The notes beneath the pieces were generated by a model. The model was not told where the DNA came from, made no database searches, and was given only the letters and a program-made list of their open reading frames with translations. A stretch of 29,243 nt of DNA, taken from a virus. Where the stretch lies: positions 1-29,243 of IMG/VR virus record IMGVR_UViG_3300028025_002392; one strand, written 5' to 3'. This document shows, piece after piece, positions 1-5,777 of this stretch. Within the stretch, counting starts at the first letter, position 1, and every line of letters starts with the position of its first letter. A program made the translations under genes and the position numbers.

Positions 1-422
1 GTCTGTTCTATCCCTAGGGTGCCTAACTTCTCTATGAGCATAGTAGTGGTCAGGTAGCTCTCATATATCACAGGCTCTATGTAGATATCATTATCACAGT
101 AGTATACCCTCATCAGAGCTGTGGGGTGATTGTAACCAAAGTCTAAGCCATACACGTACTTGACAAACCTAGCAGGCCTATGAGCTACAAAGGACCAGTT
201 GCTGTAGATGTTACTCTTGCTTGTTGCCTTCTCACCTAGAGCATAGATCTGATACAGTGCCTCATCTGTTCTAGCTAGATCCTCTATCTGTGCCTTGATG
301 CTATCAGGTAGGAAGGGGTTATCTTTGTAGGTAGACTTTATCAGCGTGCTCTCCTCAGCAGGGAGCTCATACAGCCACGATACACTATCAGATGGGTTGT
401 AGTCAAAGATTAGCTTATCTTC
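1..422. repeat. Terminal direct repeat, left copy (terL; pairs with 28822-29243)
   Basis: Positions 1-422 align without gaps to 28822-29243, with 12 mismatches at 12, 51, 116, 129, 169, 246, 273-276, 311 and 411 (97.2% identity). This is the pattern left when a circularly permuted or circular phage genome is assembled past its own start, implying a unit of 28,821 bp. The mismatches are discussed as a finding because they look like two natural alleles rather than errors. Confidence 0.9.
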
Positions 423-842
423 TGTTCTCATGTTAAGCTGAGTGAAGTCATCAAAGTACAGCTCATTAGCTTCATTGCACCAGGCTATATCCCTCTTCCT
501 ACCCCTTATCTTCTGCTCATCATCCACAGAGAAAAACTCTACCATAGATCCATTGGCAAAGGTGTAGATGTGCTCACTCTTATTGTGGCTCTCTTGCTTG
601 TACAGGCCTATCTCTTTAAGGATCTCTATGAAGTCCCTGAGCACTGTAGCACGTAGGGCAGGGAAGGTCTTGCGTATCACTGACACCACCTTATTGTTAT
701 TCTGCAGGCAGTAGATGATCATGAGCTGGCACAGGCTGTAAGTCTTAGAGCTTCTACTACCACCCTCATTAATGATAAATCTCTTATCACTTAAGATGGC
801 CTCATAGTTCTTCTCAAAGATGGCAGTCGCTTTTATATCCAT
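1..842 (-). CDS. terL: Terminase large subunit, N-terminal part (cut by window edge)
   Basis: This is the motor ATPase and nuclease that packages DNA into proheads. The frame opens at an ATG at 842, with an in-frame stop just upstream at 861-863, and runs off the left edge after 280 codons. A Walker A-like loop GGSRSSKT lies at residues 27-34. A Walker B/catalytic Glu region, WCNEAN, is near 121-126. The first nuclease acidic residue is in LDFGYNHP (D234). The C-terminal part sits at the other end of the window (28515-29243). Joining the two across the circle gives 382 aa, a little short for the PBSX-like terminase family but plausible. The small subunit lies 50 nt upstream. Family assignment comes from motifs and context; no database search was possible. 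Confidence 0.93.
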   Translation of the reverse strand, partial: MDIKATAIFEKNYEAILSDKRFIINEGGSRSSKTYSLCQLMIIYCLQNNNKVVSVIRKTFPALRATVLRDFIEILKEIGLYKQESHNKSEHIYTFANGSMVEFFSVDDEQKIRGRKRDIAWCNEANELYFDDFTQLNMRTEDKLIFDYNPSDSVSWLYELPAEESTLIKSTYKDNPFLPDSIKAQIEDLARTDEALYQIYALGEKATSKSNIYSNWSFVAHRPARFVKYVYGLDFGYNHPTALMRVYYCDNDIYIEPVIYESYLTTTMLIEKLGTLGIEQ

Positions 843-892
843 AGCAAAGCTAGTACCTAGTTAGATACTATATAGTTGTTATTATTATTATA

Positions 893-1327
893 CTACTTAA
901 CTATAGTAACAGTTATAGCAGATATCTTCTCATCACCACTGGTTACATCTGTATGTTCTTTCAGTGCATTTAGTCTCTGAGTTATGGAGGGGTTAAATTG
1001 TCCTACCATCCCTCCTGTAATTTGATCGTTACGGATCTCTTTCTTTATGTGCGTACAGATTGTCCTATATTCAGAATATCTACCATCAGTGTTATCAAAA
1101 TAATGGTGCACATCACTGTAGTTATTATAGCAGAATATCTCAAAGCCCTCATTAGTCAAAGGTACTCTTAATGGCTCTGCTACCATTTCTGCAGTCTTTT
1201 GAGATAGCACCCATTTAGTCCTAGGGTTAGCAGCACAATATGCTTTGTACTCCTCAAATATCTCCATTAACTTCTCAGGAGTTTCTATAAGTTTAGGCCT
1301 CGGCATCTTTCTCTTTTTTCTCTTCAT
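893..1327 (-). CDS. terS: Terminase small subunit
   Basis: A basic 144-aa protein, probably the DNA-recognition subunit of the packaging machine. It begins with a lysine/arginine-rich stretch (KRKKRKMPRPK). It then shows the pattern I associate with Bacteroidota phage small terminases: PLTNEGFEIF around residues 56-65, YRTICTHIKKEIR around 87-99, and GGMVGQFNPSITQRLN around 105-120. It sits directly upstream of terL in the same direction, as the subunit pair usually does. Its start overlaps the preceding gene by 35 nt, suggesting translational coupling. Identification rests on these patterns plus position. Confidence 0.85.
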   Translation of the reverse strand: MKRKKRKMPRPKLIETPEKLMEIFEEYKAYCAANPRTKWVLSQKTAEMVAEPLRVPLTNEGFEIFCYNNYSDVHHYFDNTDGRYSEYRTICTHIKKEIRNDQITGGMVGQFNPSITQRLNALKEHTDVTSGDEKISAITVTIVK

Positions 1328-1502
1328 TCTCTACCCCTTTATACTTTGCCTTAGGAGTACTCTCTTCAAATAGATAGCCTAATCCTTTAGAGGTGTAATA
1401 TACATGATCCTTAGCAGTCTCTTCTGTTACTGTAAAGCTGGTCTCAAAATTACCATTATACATAGTAATATACTTTCCTAGGTGTTCAGTTTTTGTTTTC
1501 AT
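1293..1502 (-). CDS. Hypothetical protein, 69 aa
   Basis: A small soluble protein with a charged, lysine/glutamate-rich C-terminus (residues about 50-69) and no recognisable domain. It overlaps the small membrane-protein gene upstream by 17 nt and terS downstream by 35 nt, which supports it as a real member of a tightly coupled operon leading into packaging. No function is assigned. Confidence 0.65.
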   Translation of the reverse strand: MKTKTEHLGKYITMYNGNFETSFTVTEETAKDHVYYTSKGLGYLFEESTPKAKYKGVENEEKKEKDAEA

Positions 1503-1650
1503 ATTCGGTTATAATTAAAAATGTGTAATAAAATGCTATCCATAATCCTGCTGCCCTACTAGCCCACACATAATCTAGGGTGAACAAAGCTAAGCCGCAG
1601 CTCAAAGCAATTAATAGGCTAAAGATACTAATAACATGGCTCCACTTCAT
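1486..1650 (-). CDS. Small membrane protein, 54 aa
   Basis: Translating the minus strand from the ATG at 1650 gives a 54-aa protein starting MKWSHVISIFSLLIALSC. It has two hydrophobic stretches, about residues 5-24 and 33-47, and a short charged tail ENKN, so it looks like a two-pass membrane protein. It starts inside the 3' end of the sigma-like gene (23-nt overlap) and ends 17 nt into the next gene. The recurrent 10-mer AATATAGGTA abuts its start codon. Function unknown. Confidence 0.6.
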   Translation of the reverse strand: MKWSHVISIFSLLIALSCGLALFTLDYVWASRAAGLWIAFYYTFLIITEYENKN

Positions 1651-2170
1651 ACCTATATTGTAATTTGTTTAGATTTTGTTTTAATTCTTTTATCAGGTAG
1701 TAAGCTGAGGTGTGAGTAATACCAAAATAGGTAGCCAGTGCCCGGGAAGTTATGTACCCTTTATCAATATATGCCTCAAATACTATCCTTTGCACCTGGT
1801 CCACTATCTCTGATCTATAGATTTCTATTAATCCCTTGTTAAAAGAGTACATCTTATCCTCCCTTATCTTATCTGCTAGCTCATCATCCTCTATTCTATC
1901 AGGAGTGTTATCTATTATAGCTGTTACTCTATCATCTTTGTGGCTTTTAGATGTACTCCAAAGGATCTGATACTTAATTGTGTTCAGCAGGTATCCCTTT
2001 ACCTTATCCTCATCTGCTGTGTAATCATTTATAGTAAGTACATGGATGTAACTGTTATTAATGACTGTATCAGCGTCTATGTAGCTCCCCATCTTAGATA
2101 GAAAGTAAGCCGTATAAGCTCTCACCTCAGGGTATGCCCTACTAATGTAGTTGTCTAAGAGCCTTTTCAT
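1628..2170 (-). CDS. Divergent RNA polymerase sigma factor-like protein
   Basis: A 180-aa protein with the two-part layout of a small (ECF-like) sigma factor. A helical N-terminal block at residues about 15-75, with SYIHVLT and YLLNTIKYQILWSTSK, resembles sigma region 2. A linker rich in acidic residues (about 80-110) follows. A C-terminal helix-turn-helix at about 140-167 (SRALATYFGITHTSAYYLIK) resembles region 4. It lies at the end of the early cassette, immediately upstream of the packaging and late genes, which is where a late-transcription activator would be expected. The resemblance is structural and by eye. It could instead be a DNA-binding regulator of another type. Confidence 0.6.
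   Translation of the reverse strand: MKRLLDNYISRAYPEVRAYTAYFLSKMGSYIDADTVINNSYIHVLTINDYTADEDKVKGYLLNTIKYQILWSTSKSHKDDRVTAIIDNTPDRIEDDELADKIREDKMYSFNKGLIEIYRSEIVDQVQRIVFEAYIDKGYITSRALATYFGITHTSAYYLIKELKQNLNKLQYRYEVEPCY
1650..1659 (-). promoter_or_regulatory. AATATAGGTA motif abutting a start codon
   Basis: One of seven minus-strand copies of the 10-mer AATATAGGTA. Its last base is the A of the ATG of the 54-aa gene. This copy lies inside the sigma-like coding region, so it could be coincidental here. Confidence 0.35.
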
Positions 2171-2357
2171 ACCATATCATAAAATCCTTGTACCATATCC
2201 TTCTCCTAACAGATGCACAGAAGCACTCTCTAGGTTGCACCCCATCATACTTAATTCTAATCTTTAATAAAGCCACACATGAGTGCTTAGAGTACCTAAT
2301 GTTCTCAGGTAACAGCTCTATTTCAGCTATAAGATCTATCTCAGTTTGTTCAAACAT
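2142..2357 (-). CDS. Conserved small phage protein, 71 aa
   Basis: From the ATG at 2357 this encodes MFEQTEIDLIAEIELLPE and ends with a cysteine- and aromatic-rich part, RECFCASVRRRIWYKDF then WYEKAL. That ending is a pattern I associate with small early proteins of Bacteroidota phages. An upstream ATG at 2393 would give 12 more residues but a 58-nt overlap with the previous gene, so 2357 (22-nt overlap) is preferred. It overlaps the sigma-like gene by 29 nt. Function unknown; the cysteines could bind metal but are few. Confidence 0.65.
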   Translation of the reverse strand: MFEQTEIDLIAEIELLPENIRYSKHSCVALLKIRIKYDGVQPRECFCASVRRRIWYKDFMIWYEKALRQLH

Positions 2358-2584
2358 TCGTCTAGTATAAAAGCAAGCAGTGCAGCCTGACAAGCCAGGA
2401 TAAAATCAAAGGTAAAAAGTAAAGTAAGCCAAAAAGCCACACATTTAATACATCCTAGTGCAGAGTGTATATGTATGGCTATTGTGCTATGTGGTTTATA
2501 CTTGAATAGATAATCTATTAATGCCTGTAAAGGCTCAAAATTAACAAACCACCACGCTAAAGGGATAAGAGCTAGTAATATCAT
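2336..2584 (-). CDS. Small membrane protein with CIKC motif, 82 aa
   Basis: Two to three hydrophobic segments: residues about 1-14, and 47-72 with LGCIKCVAFWLTLLFTF. The CxxC near the second membrane segment followed by FW is a recurring feature of small membrane proteins in Bacteroidota phages. It is probably in the inner membrane. It sits in the early operon between the DUF736-like protein and the conserved 71-aa protein. No function can be given. Confidence 0.7.
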   Translation of the reverse strand: MILLALIPLAWWFVNFEPLQALIDYLFKYKPHSTIAIHIHSALGCIKCVAFWLTLLFTFDFILACQAALLAFILDECLNKLR

Positions 2585-2606
2585 AGCTCAAATATAGTAA
2601 TTTTAT

Positions 2607-2852
2607 TTAGAATGGCAAATCATCATCTTCTAACTTGAACGGTTCTGCAGGTGGTGATAGTACTGCTGGCTTAACATAAGGCTCTTGAAAAGTAGCACTA
2701 AAGTACTTCATGCCTGTCTTACTTTCTTTTAACCATAGTGCTACCTCCATATCTTTGCCGTTTACATTTACCTTCCCTTTGTAGTCCGGGTGAGTTTCGC
2801 TTGTCTTTTTATCATTTTTAAAGATAGCTCCTGTGTTATTCTTTGTTTCCAT
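2607..2852 (-). CDS. DUF736-like small protein with SSB-type acidic tip
   Basis: An 81-aa protein. Residues 7-45 (GAIFKND, HPDYKGKVNVNGKDMEVALW) resemble the DUF736-like fold of small phage and plasmid proteins thought to be OB-fold-like. The extreme C-terminus, EDDDLPF, copies the acidic hydrophobic tip of bacterial single-stranded DNA-binding proteins (DDDIPF), the part that docks replication and recombination enzymes. It lies in the recombination block a few small genes downstream of ERF and the exonuclease, consistent with a role in single-strand DNA handling. That role is an inference from the tip and neighbours. Confidence 0.7.
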   Translation of the reverse strand: METKNNTGAIFKNDKKTSETHPDYKGKVNVNGKDMEVALWLKESKTGMKYFSATFQEPYVKPAVLSPPAEPFKLEDDDLPF

Positions 2853-2854
2853 TG

Positions 2855-2950
2855 TTACTTATTGTTTAAAATTGTTAATAAATACATTATAGTGCACCAC
2901 CACCCCCACACTATCGCAGGGGCTAGTAGTATTGATATTAGGATAATCAT
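2855..2950 (-). CDS. Tiny single-pass membrane peptide, 31 aa
   Basis: ATG at 2950, stop at 2855-2857. The product begins MIILISILLAPAIVWGWWC and is almost entirely one hydrophobic helix ending in NNK. Its start codon overlaps the stop of the preceding gene as ATGA, the tight coupling seen throughout this cassette, which is the main argument that it is real. Function unknown. Confidence 0.45.
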   Translation of the reverse strand: MIILISILLAPAIVWGWWCTIMYLLTILNNK

Positions 2951-3126
2951 AACCTTCTCTCTTTAATGATAGGTAACTCTTCACCATATATCCTGCATGT
3001 AAGCTCTTCTGCATACTTAATGGCCTCTTTGGCTATATACTTAGCTGATACGCCTGCACCGTTTGTTATAAGTGCCTGCATGGCTAATAGGATAGCATCC
3101 TCTTTAAAATCTTCTCTTGATCTCAT
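2947..3126 (-). CDS. Hypothetical protein, 59 aa
   Basis: ATG at 3126, stop at 2947-2949. The product starts MRSREDFKEDAILLAMQALI and continues as a probably all-helical small protein (VSAKYIAKEAIKYAEEL). It begins in an ATGA overlap with the stop of the exonuclease gene and ends in an ATGA overlap with the 31-aa gene. It resembles small conserved early proteins of Bacteroidota phages. No function known. Confidence 0.65.
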   Translation of the reverse strand: MRSREDFKEDAILLAMQALITNGAGVSAKYIAKEAIKYAEELTCRIYGEELPIIKERRL

Positions 3127-3794
3127 AACTGTGTTATTAATTGGTTAAAATATTCTCTACATTGTTCTACCCTCACCTTTATCTGTTCTATCACCTCATC
3201 ATCACGTTTGATAACAAAGGTCTTTACTCTTTTAGCATCAGGGATATGGTCAAAGCTGTGTTGCTTCTGCACCTGGTCTCTAAGATCTAAACTCTCCTCC
3301 ATTAGCCCTAACTTGTAGTGAGCACTCTTTACCTCCTGCTCTACTATGGCATGTGGTGTATTGGTTAGGCAATAACATAACAGTGCTTCCTGCTTATCAC
3401 ATAAAAACATATAGCCCTGTAATTGATAGTAGTAATCTTTATTAGGGCACTCAGTATCAAACCATGGGAAAGTGCTTCCACTCCATGAGTTTTTCACATC
3501 CAATAGCACCTGATCTGTAATTACATCGGGAGTACCTGTAAGCCATTCATTAGTGAAGTGCTCCTCATTTTTAAATAAGAAGCCTTTATCAATTACATCC
3601 ATTACAAAGCTAAGGCACATATCCTCACACTCATTGCCCTTGTCAGTGTACTTACTAGTAAACTCTTTTCTGATACCATAAACGTGTGCCAGGGCTAAGC
3701 CCTGGATATACGTCTTTGTTGTTTGTGATAGTACCTCCCCTTTAGTTTTGGGTGAAGTCATTATCTTACCTATTGCTGAGCATCTAATTTTCAT
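3123..3794 (-). CDS. YqaJ/lambda-exonuclease-type recombination nuclease
   Basis: A 223-aa PD-(D/E)XK nuclease, expected to chew the 5' strand of double-stranded ends and supply single strands to the annealing protein next door. Visible motifs: RCSAIGKIMTSP at 4-15 (YqaJ N-terminus), KGNECEDM at 52-59 (acidic helix), TGTPDVI at 86-92, LLDVKNSW at 97-104 (catalytic D99 and K101), and YYQLQGYM at 122-129 (helix after the active site). It overlaps the ERF gene by 4 nt, the usual exonuclease/annealase pair. All core catalytic residues appear present. Confidence 0.88.
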   Translation of the reverse strand: MKIRCSAIGKIMTSPKTKGEVLSQTTKTYIQGLALAHVYGIRKEFTSKYTDKGNECEDMCLSFVMDVIDKGFLFKNEEHFTNEWLTGTPDVITDQVLLDVKNSWSGSTFPWFDTECPNKDYYYQLQGYMFLCDKQEALLCYCLTNTPHAIVEQEVKSAHYKLGLMEESLDLRDQVQKQHSFDHIPDAKRVKTFVIKRDDEVIEQIKVRVEQCREYFNQLITQL

Positions 3795-4342
3795 ATCATA
3801 GGTATTAATAGTAAGGCTTTTTCTTGCGTTTCTGTAAGGTCAAAGCTATCCTTTAACTTCTCTATGGTGAATTTACCATCTGCTATAGTCTTAACAGCTT
3901 CAGCAAATCTCTTTGCATCTATCTTAGGCTTCGCAGTAGAAGCTACATGCCCATCATCATCTGTGGCTTGCAAAGTTAGTAAGCTCTGAATAGTGTACCT
4001 CCTGAAATAGGATATCTGTGAGCCCTGCTTCTGAGCATCTAGATTTAAGTCCAGTGCCATACAGCTACTGATAGAAAAGCCTGTATAAATACATACTAGC
4101 TGAGTACAAACACTACCACCATCTATAGGCTGTAGCAAAAGTAGATCATGCTGTAATAAGATAGGCTCAACAGCTTCTAGGATACTATTGATATCAGCAT
4201 AAGACTTTTTAAAGTGGGGGTTAGTAGCATTCTTATGTACTTTACCGATTAGTTGTTTTGCCTTGTGAAGGCGAACATAGAAGGGAGCAGGCTGCTGCTC
4301 AACCTCCTGAGGCTTTACAGCCTTTGTAGTTGTTTTTTCCAT
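3791..4342 (-). CDS. erf: ERF family single-strand annealing protein
   Basis: A 183-aa recombinase that pairs complementary single strands. The ERF core is clear: NPHFKKSYADINSILEAV at 41-58, and GSQISYFRRYTIQSLL at 107-122 followed by ATDDDG at 126-131. The first 20 residues are a charged, proline/glutamine-rich leader, and the C-terminal 40 residues form a helical extension. It is paired with the exonuclease (4-nt overlap), so together they form a Red/RecET-like module for recombination-dependent replication or genome circularisation. A TATATTTG promoter element lies 22 nt upstream of its start. Confidence 0.9.
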   Translation of the reverse strand: MEKTTTKAVKPQEVEQQPAPFYVRLHKAKQLIGKVHKNATNPHFKKSYADINSILEAVEPILLQHDLLLLQPIDGGSVCTQLVCIYTGFSISSCMALDLNLDAQKQGSQISYFRRYTIQSLLTLQATDDDGHVASTAKPKIDAKRFAEAVKTIADGKFTIEKLKDSFDLTETQEKALLLIPMI

Positions 4343-4363
4343 TGGTTAGTTGTTAATTATTTA

Positions 4364-4394
4364 CAAATATACTACTTATTATTCTATTTTCACA
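4364..4394 (-). promoter_or_regulatory. Bacteroidota-type promoter candidate for erf and exonuclease
   Basis: On the minus strand TATATTTG (4371-4364) matches the -7 consensus TAnnTTTG. A weak -33 element, TGTG, lies 19 nt upstream. The leader between the -7 element and the erf ATG resembles the leader at 11046-11080: both contain AACTAACCA just before the start codon. Confidence 0.5.
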
Positions 4395-4582
4395 TTATTT
4401 TCTGAAATTATTTCTCTTAGCTTCTCCCTTACCTCCCACATCTCCTCTTTACCATTGTACTTATACTCAGATCGTAACCACTCATCCATCTCTACAAGTG
4501 CCATGTAATAGTTAAAGCCATTGGTAGCGTGGTTGAACTCCTCCTGATCTTCAGGTAAATTATATTCTAGTGTTGCTTTCAT
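4379..4582 (-). CDS. Conserved hypothetical protein, 67 aa
   Basis: The sequence ATLEYNLPEDQEEFNHATNG followed by MDEWLRSEYKY and a charged helical end is a pattern I associate with early proteins of Bacteroidota phages. It is acidic and soluble, and overlaps the 99-aa gene upstream by 4 nt. The promoter -7 element of erf begins just beyond its stop. No function is known for this type. Confidence 0.7.
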   Translation of the reverse strand: MKATLEYNLPEDQEEFNHATNGFNYYMALVEMDEWLRSEYKYNGKEEMWEVREKLREIISENNVKIE

Positions 4583-4878
4583 TTGTCTTGTTGTTTAAAG
4601 GTTAAATATTCATTATATCTTTCTTTCATATCTTTTTTATCTCTATAAACACCACAAGCTAATTCATCTGCTATATCATACCCAAAATCTATTATCTGCT
4701 CTTTCTCCATCTCTTTGGCTTTAATAACAAATTCGCTCAAATCAACCATACCAATATATTTATTTACATACTCGTGCTTAAATGGCTCTTCCCATTCATT
4801 TTCAATGTCGCCATCTTCATAATTTTGTACTTCAGTTAGTATCTGCTCAACCAACCATTCTACTGCTGTTTGTTTCAT
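4579..4878 (-). CDS. Conserved early protein (TAVEWL/EKEQII type), 99 aa
   Basis: It begins QTAVEWLVEQI and has AKEMEKEQIIDFGYDIADEL in the middle, a composition and order shared with two other proteins here, at 10869-11048 and 9995-10240. That suggests a small paralogous family. It is acidic and probably helical. It is the first gene after the 243-bp gap carrying two perfect 23-bp repeats, so it may head its own transcription unit. Function unknown. Confidence 0.7.
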   Translation of the reverse strand: MKQTAVEWLVEQILTEVQNYEDGDIENEWEEPFKHEYVNKYIGMVDLSEFVIKAKEMEKEQIIDFGYDIADELACGVYRDKKDMKERYNEYLTFKQQDK

Positions 4879-4944
4879 ATCATTTCTATATTTTAAGGTT
4901 ATACGTTAATTATATTTTAGTGCGATTTTTAGTTAATTGTGGTG

Positions 4945-5017
4945 ATTAATACCTATATTTCATACTTTACGCTGTTTTATAGTTTTGTTTTGCTATTAAT
5001 ACCTATATTTCATACTT
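4945..5017. repeat. Two perfect 23-bp direct repeats, 50 bp apart
   Basis: The 23-bp sequence starting ATTAATACCTATATTTC occurs at 4945-4967 and again at 4995-5017. Each copy contains the AATATAGGTA 10-mer on the minus strand (4950-4959 and 5000-5009) and an ATG-initiated five-codon frame (MKYRY, then stop). They lie in the gene-free stretch 4879-5121, upstream of the 99-aa gene. Probable regulatory or promoter-linked sites. Confidence 0.75.
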
Positions 5018-5045
5018 ACTGCACATTTATACTTCGCCAAAAGTG
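5013..5045 (-). promoter_or_regulatory. Promoter candidate in the 4879-5121 gap
   Basis: On the minus strand a TTTTG (-33-like) is followed after about 19 nt by TAAGTATG, one base from the TAnnTTTG consensus at -7. The -7 box runs into the right-hand 23-bp repeat, placing the AATATAGGTA motif near the predicted transcription start. The same gap shares a 23-nt element (5028-5050) with the gap at 11193-11215. Prediction by eye only. Confidence 0.35.
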
Positions 5046-5121
5046 GTTAAAATTTATAGTTTTGGCTAGTTATATCATTTCTTTTTAAGTAATGTGGCAA
5101 CTTTTACCCCTTATCCTTTAT

Positions 5122-5577
5122 CTATTTGTCCAGGCAAAAATCATCATACCACTGCACGAAATCATCAAAGGTCTTACTGATAATATAGATACCTCCTGCA
5201 GCTTCTATCATCTGTTGGTATTCCTTCTGCACCACTGACTGCTTATCCTTACCAATCTTTACTTCTATCTTTACAGATCTCCCATAAATAGTAGCAGAAA
5301 TATCTGCAGATCCTGGAGTACCTGTACCCTTAGTCCACTGCCCTGCAGTCTTACTTCCATCAGTTCTATAGCTTTGCCTGAATACTCCCATTGTATTAAT
5401 TCTTTCAGCTTGGTGCTGTGAGTAGTTTAGGAAGTCTTTGATACATTTAGTTAAGCCATTAGCTGTAGCATCACTGTACTTAGTTAGTGGTATGATGTGC
5501 CCTGGTGCTGATGGGTACCTGTAGGACATGTACTTAATTTCTAGATCCTTTAGTCTTTGTTTGTTGTCTTTGTTCAT
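5122..5577 (-). CDS. VRR-NUC-type nuclease (possible junction resolvase)
   Basis: A 151-aa protein whose second half is a PD-(D/E)XK core of VRR-NUC type: GTPGSADISATI (88-95, acidic D92), KIEVKIGKDKQS (103-114, E105 and K107), VVQKEYQQMIEAAGG (115-129, Gln/helix motif) and IYIIS (130-134). Stand-alone VRR-NUC proteins in phages are proposed to cut branched DNA such as Holliday junctions. It sits between the primase-helicase and the recombination pair, fitting processing of replication or recombination intermediates before packaging. The N-terminal 70 residues are not recognised. Confidence 0.8.
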   Translation of the reverse strand: MNKDNKQRLKDLEIKYMSYRYPSAPGHIIPLTKYSDATANGLTKCIKDFLNYSQHQAERINTMGVFRQSYRTDGSKTAGQWTKGTGTPGSADISATIYGRSVKIEVKIGKDKQSVVQKEYQQMIEAAGGIYIISKTFDDFVQWYDDFCLDK

Positions 5578-5579
5578 AG

Positions 5580-5777
5580 TTAAATTTTATTAATATACCA
5601 CCATTGTGTATCTATTTCTGTATTTAATCTCTCATCATCATTATCAATCTCTCCACTCCAAATTATTTTAGTTAGTATGTATTTAGTTACTTTATCATTA
5701 ATCAATTCAGAAACTACACCTTCAAAATAACAGTCACCATCCTCAATATCATGTATTGTATCTCCAATCTGTATCAT
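5580..5777 (-). CDS. Small acidic protein, SH3-like, 65 aa
   Basis: It starts MIQIGDTIHDIEDGDCYFEG and continues as alternating short beta strands (VVSELI, YILTKIIW), a layout like a small beta-barrel. Proteins beginning GDTI.D.E.G..YEG are, from memory, common beside replication genes in Bacteroidota phages. It overlaps the primase-helicase gene by 4 nt and lies 2 nt from the nuclease gene. No biochemical role is known. Confidence 0.7.
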   Translation of the reverse strand: MIQIGDTIHDIEDGDCYFEGVVSELINDKVTKYILTKIIWSGEIDNDDERLNTEIDTQWWYINKI

